Below are positions 1-5,856 of a DNA stretch of 12,072 nucleotides, in pieces. Each line of letters starts with the position of its first letter. Within the stretch, counting starts at the first letter, position 1. The stretch comes from an uncultured Lachnospiraceae bacterium (GTDB lineage: Bacteria; Bacillota; Clostridia; Lachnospirales; Lachnospiraceae): contig CAKRPI010000068.1 of the NCBI GenBank assembly GCA_934376945.1, forward strand, positions 1-12,072. Direction: 5' to 3'. Both the position numbers and the translations under genes were made by a program. The notes under the pieces were generated by a model. The model was not told the DNA's origin. It did no database searches and saw only the letters and a program-made list of their open reading frames with translations.

Positions 1-25
1 TTTGTTTCCCTCACAAGCAAGACTT

Positions 26-84
26 ATTATAGCACAGATTTTTCTAAATGCAAGTGTTTTTTTTAATTTTTTTAAATTTTTTTT
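26..84 (-). promoter_or_regulatory. leftward sigma-A promoter with phased A-tract upstream element
   Basis: On the minus strand TTGCAT (48-53) and TATAAT (26-31) are separated by 16 bp and point out of the left edge of the window. Directly upstream of the -35 lie three T-tracts (57-64, 67-73, 77-84; A-tracts on the minus strand) whose centres are about 10 bp apart. This is the helical phasing expected for a bent, UP-like element. A GAGGGAA stretch near position 1-12 could be the ribosome binding site of the gene just outside. The driven gene is not in the window. Confidence 0.7.
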
Positions 85-155
85 CAATTGCTTCAATTTG
101 CCCTCAAGTTTATAATTTCTTCATATTCTATGCGCTTTTTTTACCCTCTGCACTC

Positions 156-184
156 TTGCATCTGTTTTCTCAAATGGCTATAAT
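156..184 (+). promoter_or_regulatory. promoter for the AI-2E family gene
   Basis: TTGCAT (156-161), a 17-bp spacer and a perfect TATAAT (179-184) precede the gene at 234. The predicted transcript start is near 191, giving a leader of about 43 nt. The -35 matches consensus weakly but the -10 and spacing are good. A GAAAGGA ribosome binding site sits at 214-220, 13 nt before the ATG, which is slightly long. Confidence 0.6.
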
Positions 185-233
185 CATATAATTACAACAA
201 GAAGCTTCAAAAAGAAAGGACCATCTTTTATTT

Positions 234-1610
234 ATGAAACACTCATCATCTGCCTCCATCCATAAGCCGGATAGAGCTGTAAATGCAAACACAAACAAAA
301 AAATTCAGAAGCCTGCGTCTGATCCTGCCGCTTCCACGCAGGAAGCCAGACCAGCAAGCCAGACACCTTCTGTCTTTCACCCCTCGGATGATACCCCACC
401 CGGTGAAAGTCAGCGCTTTATCAAAAACAACCGCTACTTTACGATCTGCATCTACGGACTGATTATGCTGATCGCATCTGCGGTTATCTTTAAAGCTATC
501 ATCGATATTGAAAAAACAAAATCCTGGTTTGGTCAGATCTTCGGTGTTCTCAGCCCGTTTATTTTCGGTGCATTGCTCGCTTATATCCTAAATCCGATGG
601 TAGAGATGTTTTACCGCGGACTTGATCTGCTTGCAAAAAAGCTGAAATTTAAGATAAACCGCACGGTTCACCGGGTTCTCTCAATCCTGATCACATACGT
701 GCTCGTACTCGGTTTTGCTGTACTGACCCTGGTTTACATTCTTCCTGAGGTTATGAATAACATCGTTGACTTTGTCAACTTCATTCCGGGGGCTTACAGC
801 TCTTTGCTGAAGCTGATTGCTGATCTGCAGCAGCGTTTTCCGGATCTTGATATTGAAGCCATCACAAAACCGCTCACAGATGCTGTTCCGGATCTCATCA
901 CAACGCTCCGGAATTTTGCCGGCAACATGGTTCCAGCTATTTACTCCGTATCCATGTGGATCGCAAACTGGATCGTCAATCTTCTGATCACCATCATTGT
1001 TTCTATTTATATGCTGTATGATAAGAAGCGCCTGATGCGCAGCTGCTGGAAAATTATCTATGCTTTCCTTCCCGGCAAGCACATCCCGGCCTGTCATGAA
1101 ATCCTTGCTGAGTGCAACCGGCTGTTCAGCAGCTTTGTGGTCGGCAAATTTATCGACTCTGCCATCATCGGCGTGCTGTGCTTCATACTGATGACCATCC
1201 TGCGTCTGCCATATACGTTGTTTATCAGTATGATTGTCGGTGTCACAAATATGATCCCCTATTTCGGACCGTTTATCGGTGCTATACCGGGTATCCTGAT
1301 CCTGCTGTTTGTACAGCCGATCAAGGCCCTGATTTTTGCCATCATGGTGCTTTGCCTGCAACAGTTCGACGGACTGATCCTCGGCCCGAAGATTCTTGGT
1401 GAATCCACCGGCATGAAACCTCTGTGGATCATCTTTGCAATCACCGTAGGCGGAAGCATGTTCGGCGTAATCGGCATGTTCCTCGGTGTCCCGGTCGTTG
1501 CAATTCTCAATTATCTTCTTGATCTTTACCTGCAGTTCCGGCTGGATAAAAAGAATATTTCAGAAAAAACAGTCGATAATGCTATGAAAAACATGGAGCC
1601 GTATGATTAA
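234..1610 (+). CDS. AI-2E family transporter (PerM/YtvI-like membrane protein)
   Basis: A 458-residue multi-pass membrane protein of the AI-2E family transporter group (PF01594). Members export small molecules or ions; autoinducer-2 export is shown for one member only, so the substrate here is unknown. The first ~60 residues are polar, rich in Ser, Pro and Lys and probably cytoplasmic and disordered, which is longer than usual. Hydrophobic segments follow from about residue 68 onward. A loop rich in charged residues lies in the middle, and the family signature near residues 339-353 (NMIPYFGPFIGAIPG) is intact, as is a late LGVPVVAIL helix near residue 420. The ATG at 234 is preceded by GAAAGGA. 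The gene stands alone between its own promoter and a terminator that overlaps its stop codon, so it is monocistronic. The family assignment is firm; the transported substrate cannot be told. Confidence 0.9.
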   Translation: MKHSSSASIHKPDRAVNANTNKKIQKPASDPAASTQEARPASQTPSVFHPSDDTPPGESQRFIKNNRYFTICIYGLIMLIASAVIFKAIIDIEKTKSWFGQIFGVLSPFIFGALLAYILNPMVEMFYRGLDLLAKKLKFKINRTVHRVLSILITYVLVLGFAVLTLVYILPEVMNNIVDFVNFIPGAYSSLLKLIADLQQRFPDLDIEAITKPLTDAVPDLITTLRNFAGNMVPAIYSVSMWIANWIVNLLITIIVSIYMLYDKKRLMRSCWKIIYAFLPGKHIPACHEILAECNRLFSSFVVGKFIDSAIIGVLCFILMTILRLPYTLFISMIVGVTNMIPYFGPFIGAIPGILILLFVQPIKALIFAIMVLCLQQFDGLILGPKILGESTGMKPLWIIFAITVGGSMFGVIGMFLGVPVVAILNYLLDLYLQFRLDKKNISEKTVDNAMKNMEPYD

Positions 1611-1629
1611 TCATCGGCTCCATGTTTTT
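1591..1629 (+). terminator. Rho-independent terminator overlapping the stop codon, probably bidirectional
   Basis: ACATGGAGCCG (1591-1601) pairs perfectly with CGGCTCCATGT (1615-1625) and is followed by a T-run. The TAA stop of the AI-2E gene (1608-1610) lies in the loop, so the last codons form the left arm. On the minus strand the same stem is also followed by five T residues (complement of 1586-1590), so it can also stop leftward transcripts from the convergent trmB side. Confidence 0.88.
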
Positions 1630-1657
1630 ATCGGTTCTTCCTTACGAAATTCCGCAG

Positions 1658-1742
1658 GCAGATCCCAACTTATAATGTTTCATAAACGAACAGCTAATTT
1701 CACAAGCAGATCCCTCTTGTGATGTTTCATAACAAAGCAGCT
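1658..1742 (+). repeat. imperfect ~38-bp direct repeat, two copies
   Basis: Copy A spans 1658-1695 and copy B 1706-1742. Both start GCAGATCCC, share the core ATGTTTCATAA and end in CAGCT, with scattered substitutions and one gap. The period is 48 bp. The second copy contains the CACAAG/CTTGTG inverted repeat and runs into the palindrome at 1735-1746. The repeats look like decayed duplicates; no function can be assigned. Confidence 0.6.
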
Positions 1743-1780
1743 GCTTCGCAGCGTATCAGGCAGGCGCAATGGTCTGCCGG

Positions 1781-1912
1781 TTATATTGAACGACCTGATA
1801 ATATTCTTTTTACTTCATCAAGGGATCTTCGGATTTTCAGTGCCCTCCTGTTCAGCTCCTTTTTATCATACGTCAGCCGGTACAGCCTTTTTCGCATTCC
1901 GCGCATCCGCAT
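1781..1912 (-). CDS. possible small basic protein, 43 residues (uncertain)
   Basis: A minus-strand frame starting with ATG at 1912 has GGGAGG (1919-1924) six bases upstream, which is a good ribosome binding site. The peptide is rich in Arg and Lys and ends with a helix-like stretch (KIRRSLDEVKRILSG). Codon choice looks more natural than in neighbouring shadow frames. The same frame is open further upstream to 2005, but that start lacks a clear ribosome binding site. It lies downstream of trmB in the same direction, with repeats between. I do not recognise a family. It may be the C-terminal remnant of a decayed gene or a chance frame. Confidence 0.25.
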   Translation of the reverse strand: MRMRGMRKRLYRLTYDKKELNRRALKIRRSLDEVKRILSGRSI

Positions 1913-1996
1913 CCAGAACCTCCCAATATCGCCTCTTTTGGCCAGCCTTTGCTGACCAGGCGCACCAAGTCTCACATGCGTTCGACTTCCGTTTAT

Positions 1997-2132
1997 TATA
2001 TTCATTTTTCCCGGAAAGGTTCCCCACCTGCCAATACTCGCATATCAGCAAGCTTCCGCATCTGCTCAACACTCGCATATCGGGAAGGCTCCGCATCTGC
2101 CCAATATTCACACATTGGGAAGCTTGCGCTCC
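1997..2132. repeat. degenerate 35-bp tandem repeat array downstream of trmB
   Basis: Units at 2032-2066 and 2067-2101 are exactly 35 bp and share most positions (CACTCGCATATC...GCATCTGC). A partial third unit follows at 2102-2132, and a more diverged unit precedes at 1997-2031. On the minus strand the array lies just past the trmB stop, so it would sit in the trmB 3' untranslated region. No spacers are present, which excludes CRISPR. Confidence 0.65.
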
Positions 2133-2159
2133 ACTTTTATGCTCCTATCGGGGCGGGCA

Positions 2160-2807
2160 TTATCTTGAGATCACCAGCTTGCAGATCGGATTACCCTGAC
2201 TGGAAAACCGTTCCTCATATTCAGTCATGATGTTTCCCTCCATCAGCTTTGCATCATGATGCAGGTCAAACGTGCATGCTTCCAGCTTCCATCCTGCTTC
2301 CTTTGCCTCCTCCAGTGCAAATTCAAACAGATCACGGTTGTCCGTCTTGAATTCCACCTTTCCCTCCGGCTTTAGGATCTGATCATAGCGTGCCAAAAAT
2401 TCCCGGCTTGGCAGACGCCGTTTTGCATGACGATCCTTTGGCCATGGATCAGAAAAATTCAGATAAATCGTTGACACTTCATTCTTTCCGAACACCTCCG
2501 GCAAATCTTCCGCATCCATGCGCAGAAAATACAGGTTCGTCAGCTCCGGCAGCGTCTCCCGCTTTTCCAGTGCACGCAGCAGCACACTTGAATACTTTTC
2601 AATTCCAACGTAATTCTTATCCGGATTCTGCCCTGCAAGCTCTGTAATAAATCTTCCCTTTCCCATTCCAACCTCGATACAGATCGGGTTCTCATTACCA
2701 AATACGGTACTCCATTTTCCTCTCTTTTCCCTCATGACATCTTCATGCACGACAAACTCACTCGCCGCAATCGTTTCTCGGGAACCCGGTATATTTCTTA
2801 AACGCAT
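2160..2807 (-). CDS. trmB: tRNA (guanine-N7-)-methyltransferase TrmB
   Basis: A 215-residue class I SAM-dependent methyltransferase that makes m7G at position 46 in the tRNA variable loop (EC 2.1.1.33). The length fits the bacterial family (about 210-240). Visible motifs in order are: the SAM-binding loop EVGMGKG (45-51), an acidic residue at the end of strand 2 (GIEK, 68-71), MDAED (97-101), the signature DPWPKDRHAKRR (120-131), KTDN (154-157) and TEYE (195-198) near the C-terminus, all typical of TrmB. The ATG at 2807 has AAAGGAGA (2813-2820) five bases upstream. It is transcribed from its own promoter (2869-2897), with a leader that starts in a hairpin made from a dispersed repeat copy. 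It appears monocistronic and converges on the AI-2E gene. Confidence 0.96.
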   Translation of the reverse strand: MRLRNIPGSRETIAASEFVVHEDVMREKRGKWSTVFGNENPICIEVGMGKGRFITELAGQNPDKNYVGIEKYSSVLLRALEKRETLPELTNLYFLRMDAEDLPEVFGKNEVSTIYLNFSDPWPKDRHAKRRLPSREFLARYDQILKPEGKVEFKTDNRDLFEFALEEAKEAGWKLEACTFDLHHDAKLMEGNIMTEYEERFSSQGNPICKLVISR

Positions 2808-2839
2808 AAATATCTCCTTTCACACCACAGCCTGTGCAT

Positions 2840-2861
2840 GTAAAGCGGACATTCGCCGCTT
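2840..2861 (-). repeat. dispersed repeat copy forming the 5' hairpin of the trmB leader
   Basis: AAGCGG (2843-2848) and CCGCTT (2856-2861) pair around the loop ACATTCG. The motif GTAAAGCGGACATTCG (2840-2855) recurs at 2953, 10499, 11376 (diverged) and, inverted, 11654. The predicted trmB transcript starts near 2862, so this hairpin would be at the extreme 5' end of the mRNA. A second small palindrome, CACAGGCTGTG on the minus strand, follows before the ribosome binding site. Confidence 0.6.
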
Positions 2862-2868
2862 CGTGTCA

Positions 2869-2897
2869 ATTCTACCATCCGTCCCTGTAAATGGCAA
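2869..2897 (-). promoter_or_regulatory. trmB promoter
   Basis: On the minus strand TTGCCA (complement of 2892-2897), a 17-bp spacer and TAGAAT (complement of 2869-2874) form a good sigma-A promoter pointing to trmB. The leader is about 55 nt. Confidence 0.65.
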
Positions 2898-2952
2898 GCA
2901 TCCGCCGCCCGTAAAACAAAGATTCGCAGCTCTGCTGATGATTCCCTGTTTG

Positions 2953-2972
2953 GTAAAGCGGACATTCCGAAT
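2953..2972. repeat. dispersed repeat copy (GTAAAGCGGACATTC type)
   Basis: GTAAAGCGGACATTCCGAAT differs from the 10499 copy by one base change. It lies upstream of both the trmB promoter and the promoter at 3050, in the divergent gap between trmB and the NlpC/P60 gene. It lacks the CCGCTT arm, so no hairpin is formed here. Confidence 0.6.
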
Positions 2973-3049
2973 CTCTGATCAGACCTGCCAAACCCAGTCA
3001 AATACGCCGGAAAGCCGCAGAAATGCCGGAAAAAATATTACATGCCCTG

Positions 3050-3078
3050 TTGACTTTTTAATAAACATCAGGTAATAT
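3050..3078 (+). promoter_or_regulatory. promoter of the NlpC/P60 gene
   Basis: TTGACT (3050-3055), a 17-bp spacer and TAATAT (3073-3078) give a near-consensus sigma-A promoter. The leader (~55 nt) contains a perfect AT-only inverted repeat (3092-3100 with 3103-3111) before the ribosome binding site AAGGAG (3125-3130), which is 8 nt from the ATG. Confidence 0.8.
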
Positions 3079-3138
3079 TTTAATAAGATGTAAAAAAATT
3101 GTAATTTTTTTCTGCGACTGAAACAAGGAGAGATTCAT

Positions 3139-5268
3139 ATGAAAACAAAAAGAAGAAATATCGTTCTGACATTTGCCCTCGCCGGTTTTCTTGCGTTTGG
3201 CAGTCCTTCGCTTTCCGCAGATGCAGCCTGGAAAACCACTTCTGCCGGCAAAATTTACACTCAGACAAAAGCGCCCGGTTATCTGACCGGACTGAAAAAG
3301 ATCGGATCAAACTGGTACTATTTTAATTCCAACGGAATTATGCAGACCGGGTTCCAGACTCTTTCAGACGGAACCACCCGTTATTTCAATACGAACGGCA
3401 CCCGCCGCACCGGCTGGCTGTCGCTTACTTCCGGAGGCAAAACACAGCGCTATTATTTTAATGCAGACGGCGTTATGGCCACCGGAGTTCAGACGATTGG
3501 CAAGGTAATGTACTATTTCAGTCCAAAGGGCGTTATGCAGACGGGATGGATCACCGCTCCTGATAAAAAGACCCGCTATTATGCGGATAAAACCGGTGTC
3601 CTTGCCACCGCGCGCTGGGTTGGCAGCTATTACTTTTATGAAGACGGACGGCTTGCAACCAATACCTGGATCGAAGGAAAGCAGGTGAATGCATCCGGTA
3701 AATTTACCGGCGTCTCACGCAATTATGGCTGGGTCACCAGCGGCAGCTCTACCTATTATTATGATGCGAAAGGCAATAAGGTAAAAGGCTGGCTGCAGCT
3801 CGATGGAAAACGGTATTACCTCAATCCCTCTACCGGAGCGCTTCAGAAAGGCTGGCTCACCATTGGAGGAAAGCGCTATTTTGCCGGACCGGCCAAAGGT
3901 GTGATTCTGAGAAATCAGTGGTACAGCGGCAAATATCTAAAAAGTGACGGCTCTGTAGCAGTCGGCTGGACCGTCGTCGGAAGCGATACGTACTACTTCT
4001 CCACCTCCGGTACAAAACAGACCGGATGGATCACCTACAAAAATCATACTTATTATTTTGGCAGCAACGGAAAGCTGGTCAAAAACGCCTGGATCGATAC
4101 AAGCAGAGGAAAACGCTATGTCAACAAATATGGTTATATGCTAACCGGCTTCCAGACGATCGGCAATTACGTTTATTACTTCAACGAAAACGGAATCCGT
4201 CAGCTCGGTTTTATCACAGTCGACGGCAAGACCTACTACCTCGCAAAATCGAATGGTCATCTGATGCGTAATGCCTGGATTCTCAACAATATGTATTACG
4301 CCAGCAGTTCCGGTAAGCTCTTAAGAGGTCTGAATGCCGTAAAGGGCTCTTTATACTATTTCAATTCCAAAACGTGCAAAAAGACTGTAAATTCAAGGGT
4401 CACGATTCGATCTGATACGTATTACTTCCAGGCAGACGGAAAAGCTGCCAAAAGCCGCTGGATCCGTATCAACGGCAAATATTATTACTTCTACAGCTCC
4501 GGTAAGCTTGCAAAATCAACATGGGTAGGTAAATATTACGTCGATGCAACCGGTGCGAGAACCGATCGCCAGAAGCAGACCGGCTGGGTCACTGCAGATG
4601 GCAAAAAATATTACTTTGACAAGGAAGGCCATATGATCCGCAGCCGCTGGCTCTACTTCAACAGCGGCAACGACCGTTATTATATGGGCGCTGACGGTGC
4701 AATGGTTACCGGCCTGCAGACAATCGGCGGAAAGAAGTATTACTTCTATCCGGAAGGAAACCTCGCACGCAACACAACGATCGAGGTCGGTTCCAAGCAG
4801 TACACGATCAATGCAAACGGTGTTATCATTGCTGAAAAGAGCATCAAGATCCCGGATAGCTCCAAGGGAGCGGAAATTGCAAACTTCGCACTGAAGTATG
4901 TCGGCAATCCTTACGTTTATGGCGGTACCAGCCTGACAAACGGCGCTGACTGCTCCGGTTTCGTGCAGACTGTCTTTGCCAACTTCGGTATCACACTTCT
5001 GCGTGTGGCTGACGACCAGATGCATGGACCATCCTCTTATTACATCAATCTCGGATATAAAAAGGCTACTGTGGTCTCCGTCTCCGAGATGCAGCCTGGT
5101 GACCTTGTATTCTATGGCTCCGGCAACTATGCTTCCCACGTAGCGATCTACATCGGAGACGGTCAGATTGTTCATGCAAGCAATTCTCAGCCGTATCCAA
5201 AGGGAGGCATCAAAGTTTCTCCTTACAACTACCAGACACCGATCCGTATTGTACGGTACTGGAATTAA
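3139..5268 (+). CDS. secreted cell-wall-binding repeat protein with C-terminal NlpC/P60 hydrolase domain
   Basis: A 709-residue exported protein. It has a classic signal peptide (KRR, hydrophobic core residues 8-21, likely cleavage after SADA at residue 29). Roughly two dozen aromatic repeats of the CW_binding_1/glucan-binding type (GW..-..G-K-YYF--.G--) follow from about residue 40 to 570; these bind wall choline, teichoic acids or glucans non-covalently. The last ~130 residues form an NlpC/P60 domain, a cysteine peptidase that cuts peptidoglycan stem peptides. The catalytic Cys605 (ADCSGF), His667 (ASHVAIYIG) and third residue His679 (IVHAS) are all present, so it should be active. AAGGAG precedes the ATG by 8 nt. 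It is monocistronic, with its own promoter and terminator. It probably acts as a wall remodelling or cell separation enzyme on the outer face; the bound wall polymer is unknown. No sortase motif is seen. Confidence 0.93.
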   Translation: MKTKRRNIVLTFALAGFLAFGSPSLSADAAWKTTSAGKIYTQTKAPGYLTGLKKIGSNWYYFNSNGIMQTGFQTLSDGTTRYFNTNGTRRTGWLSLTSGGKTQRYYFNADGVMATGVQTIGKVMYYFSPKGVMQTGWITAPDKKTRYYADKTGVLATARWVGSYYFYEDGRLATNTWIEGKQVNASGKFTGVSRNYGWVTSGSSTYYYDAKGNKVKGWLQLDGKRYYLNPSTGALQKGWLTIGGKRYFAGPAKGVILRNQWYSGKYLKSDGSVAVGWTVVGSDTYYFSTSGTKQTGWITYKNHTYYFGSNGKLVKNAWIDTSRGKRYVNKYGYMLTGFQTIGNYVYYFNENGIRQLGFITVDGKTYYLAKSNGHLMRNAWILNNMYYASSSGKLLRGLNAVKGSLYYFNSKTCKKTVNSRVTIRSDTYYFQADGKAAKSRWIRINGKYYYFYSSGKLAKSTWVGKYYVDATGARTDRQKQTGWVTADGKKYYFDKEGHMIRSRWLYFNSGNDRYYMGADGAMVTGLQTIGGKKYYFYPEGNLARNTTIEVGSKQYTINANGVIIAEKSIKIPDSSKGAEIANFALKYVGNPYVYGGTSLTNGADCSGFVQTVFANFGITLLRVADDQMHGPSSYYINLGYKKATVVSVSEMQPGDLVFYGSGNYASHVAIYIGDGQIVHASNSQPYPKGGIKVSPYNYQTPIRIVRYWN

Positions 5269-5282
5269 AAGCGTTATTCATT

Positions 5283-5324
5283 AAAACAGGGCTCTGACCG
5301 ATAAGGTCAGGGCCCTGTTTTCTT
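5283..5324 (+). terminator. strong Rho-independent terminator after the NlpC/P60 gene
   Basis: Left arm 5283-5299 and right arm 5305-5321 form a 17-bp stem with one G-T pair and a 5-nt loop GATAA, ending in a T-run. The A-run on the left makes it usable on the minus strand as well. Confidence 0.95.
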
Positions 5325-5468
5325 GCCATTCTGTTTTCTGACTATTCTGTCTTCTTCCTGTAATTTGCTAACTTCTGTTTTTTAATCGTCTCTTCTCCAC
5401 TTTCTCTGCTTTTTCTACATTTTATCACAATATACAAAACGTTCGTTCTTGAAAAACAACTATGTAAA

Positions 5469-5572
5469 CCACATTATCCACACTATAAAATGTGGATAAT
5501 GTGGATAACTCGGTGTATAAGTCTGTTTTCAATATTTTTTATCCACAGAATCTGTGGAAGAAAAGTGTATAA
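5469..5572. promoter_or_regulatory. cluster of DnaA boxes, including a 14-bp perfect inverted repeat
   Basis: Four perfect TTATCCACA boxes occur within 75 bp: 5474-5482 (+), 5491-5499 (-), 5500-5508 (-) and 5539-5547 (+). Two near matches, TTATACACC (5512-5520, -) and TTATACACT (5564-5572, -), extend the cluster. The first two boxes lie in a perfect inverted repeat, 5469-5482 with 5491-5504, around an 8-nt AT-rich loop; the second and third abut head to tail. DnaA is known to bind this 9-mer. The site is in a convergent gap after a strong terminator, so it is not a promoter. It is probably a DnaA titration or reactivation-type locus rather than an origin, because dnaA, dnaN and rpmH are absent and the flanking genes point toward the site. 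Confidence 0.75.
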
Positions 5573-5733
5573 GCTTCTTATTCTCCTGCTGCGCCCTCCT
5601 GTTTTCTTTACTTTTTGTGCAATTTTACTTTACTTATTTTCGTTATTGTACCTTTTGTTTCAATAAACACATATGTTCATCTGACTTTTTCTTTTATTTT
5701 CTGACATTTTTATTTTTCAGGCAAATAACGCAA
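5573..5733. other. T-rich spacer to the right of the DnaA boxes
   Basis: This stretch is strongly pyrimidine- and T-rich on the plus strand. It could unwind easily, but it is also the kind of sequence found in ordinary convergent gaps. A plus-strand frame across it lacks a convincing start and would encode a Phe/Leu/Cys-rich low-complexity peptide, so no gene is called. Confidence 0.4.
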
Positions 5734-5819
5734 GGTAATTTTTCAGTCTGCAAGGCGGAGGAATGCTCCATAGCGGACTACAAAGATTGCTGACAACGCA
5801 GCAGATGGAAATTTACACC
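5734..5819. other. 86-nt structured element, unknown (possible RNA structure or miniature repeat)
   Basis: The ends GGTAATTTTTCAGTCTGC (5734-5751) and GCAGATGGAAATTTACACC (5801-5819) are imperfect inverted copies that can pair over most of their length. Inside are two small hairpins, GGAG/CTCC around 5757-5769 and GCTG/CAGC around 5788-5804. The composition differs from the T-rich DNA on its left. On the minus strand it lies ~40 nt past the stop of the propeller gene, so it could act as its 3' end structure, although no clean U-run follows. It could also be a copy of a dispersed element; a genome search would tell. Confidence 0.4.
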
Positions 5820-5856
5820 ACAGTTATTTAGCGAAATGTCAACGATACCAGTACAC

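Larger units (their letters stand above)
1630..2159. other. repeat-rich convergent intergenic region without a convincing full gene
   Basis: About 530 bp lie between the AI-2E terminator and the end of trmB. The region holds a pair of ~38-bp direct repeats (1658-1742), a 12-bp perfect palindrome AAGCAGCTGCTT (1735-1746), a small inverted repeat CACAAG/CTTGTG (1701-1721), a short minus-strand reading frame with a ribosome binding site (1781-1912) and a degenerate 35-bp tandem array (1997-2132). The reading frames that cross it on the plus strand lack ribosome binding sites and family resemblance. No terminator with a T-run is visible just after trmB. Confidence 0.6.

Noticed and set aside
681..1361. 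226-residue antisense frame
   Set aside because: It lies entirely opposite the AI-2E gene and has shadow-frame composition rich in His, Gln and Asp.
4516..5175. 219-residue antisense frame
   Set aside because: It is opposite the well-supported NlpC/P60 gene, whose catalytic motifs are read from the plus strand.
5469..5733. Chromosomal replication origin (oriC)
   Set aside because: DnaA boxes and AT-rich DNA are present, but dnaA, dnaN, rpmH and gyr genes are not, and the flanking genes converge on the site instead of pointing away.
5554..5793. Plus-strand 79-residue frame
   Set aside because: It translates the T-rich spacer into a low-complexity Phe/Leu peptide and crosses the structured element.
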